Positions 15,847 to 16,005 of a DNA stretch of 16,005 bases are shown here, in pieces. This DNA comes from Jaenimonas drosophilae (lineage: Eukaryota; Euglenozoa; Kinetoplastea; Trypanosomatida; Trypanosomatidae). Location: the NCBI GenBank assembly GCA_030849065.1, contig JASAON010001352.1, forward strand, positions 1 through 16,005. Direction: 5' to 3'. Both the position numbers and the translations under genes were made by a program. Each line of letters opens with the position of its first letter. Within the stretch, counting starts at the first letter, position 1. The notes under the pieces are model-generated. The model did not search any database and had not been told where the DNA came from. It saw only the letters and a list, made by a program, of their open reading frames with translations.

Positions 15847-16005
15847 ATGCATCATCTTCTTCGCAACGCCACTGAATCTCGTGATGTGATGGCGTTGCGT
15901 CTCGATGATGTTGTGGTACCCGCCACACAACTACGTTGGTTGTGTGGGTCTTCCTTTTCCGTGGAGCTACCACACCTTCGTGCCAACATGATGGTGGAGC
16001 TCACG
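15847..16005 (+). CDS. N-terminal 53 codons of an unknown protein (partial)
   Basis: An ATG at 15847 opens a frame that stays open to the window edge. It begins MHHLLRNATESRDVMALRL and ends NMMVELT. It is the first ATG after the predicted acceptor at 15744 and has no earlier in-frame ATG nearby. The 53 residues have mixed composition without homopolymer runs, unlike the antisense and out-of-frame readings, which supports real coding. I do not recognise the protein, and the remainder lies outside the window. Confidence 0.6.
   Translation, partial: MHHLLRNATESRDVMALRLDDVVVPATQLRWLCGSSFSVELPHLRANMMVELT

Noticed and set aside
1..16005. CRISPR array, insertion sequence or bacterial operon interpretation of the many short repeats
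   Set aside because: The repeats are trinucleotide tracts without constant repeat-spacer spacing. No transposase, terminal inverted repeats, Shine-Dalgarno signals or bacterial genes are present, and the proteins are eukaryotic (ADAT1, DHHC, CCP).

Overview
The window reads as nuclear DNA of an intron-poor, flagellated protist, most likely a kinetoplastid or close euglenozoan relative (possibly a free-living bodonid). Every supported gene lies on the + strand, about 12 kb of coding sequence runs without introns, and pyrimidine-rich tracts ending in AG precede the genes. In each case the first ATG after that AG opens the long reading frame, as expected for polycistronic transcripts processed by spliced-leader trans-splicing. 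The organism call is an inference: no spliced leader, rRNA or tRNA gene is present to confirm it.

Layout: (1) the last 20 codons of an upstream ADAT1-like gene (1-62), cut by the window edge; (2) a complete ADAT1/TAD1-type tRNA adenosine deaminase (765-2693) whose 3' end is identical to the upstream fragment over 77 bp, so the two are tandem copies; (3) a DHHC protein S-acyltransferase (3183-5126); (4) a small unknown protein with a possible organelle-targeting N-terminus (5402-6127); (5) a long gap (6128-7361) whose last 917 bases hold no ATG on the coding strand; (6) a 2068-residue cytosolic carboxypeptidase of the CCP/Nna1 family (M14), with an N-terminal armadillo-like region, an intact catalytic site and an acidic tail (7362-13568); (7) an unknown single-pass membrane protein (13833-15614); (8) the first 53 codons of another unknown gene (15847-16005), cut by the window edge.

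The genes do not form a pathway. Their order looks like an ordinary polycistronic unit of unrelated functions: tRNA modification, protein palmitoylation, tubulin-tail processing and two unknowns. The CCP-type enzyme fits an organism with stable axonemal or subpellicular microtubules.

A feature of the whole window is the density of pure trinucleotide tracts, mainly CAA/AAC/ACA and TCA/ATC/GAT. They are translated as runs of Asn, Gln, Thr, Ser and Asp, and they also occur in the non-coding gaps. Many interrupt otherwise recognisable domains. All CDS starts below are ATG codons chosen by the first-ATG-after-acceptor rule; longer reading frames that begin at GTG or TTG were trimmed.
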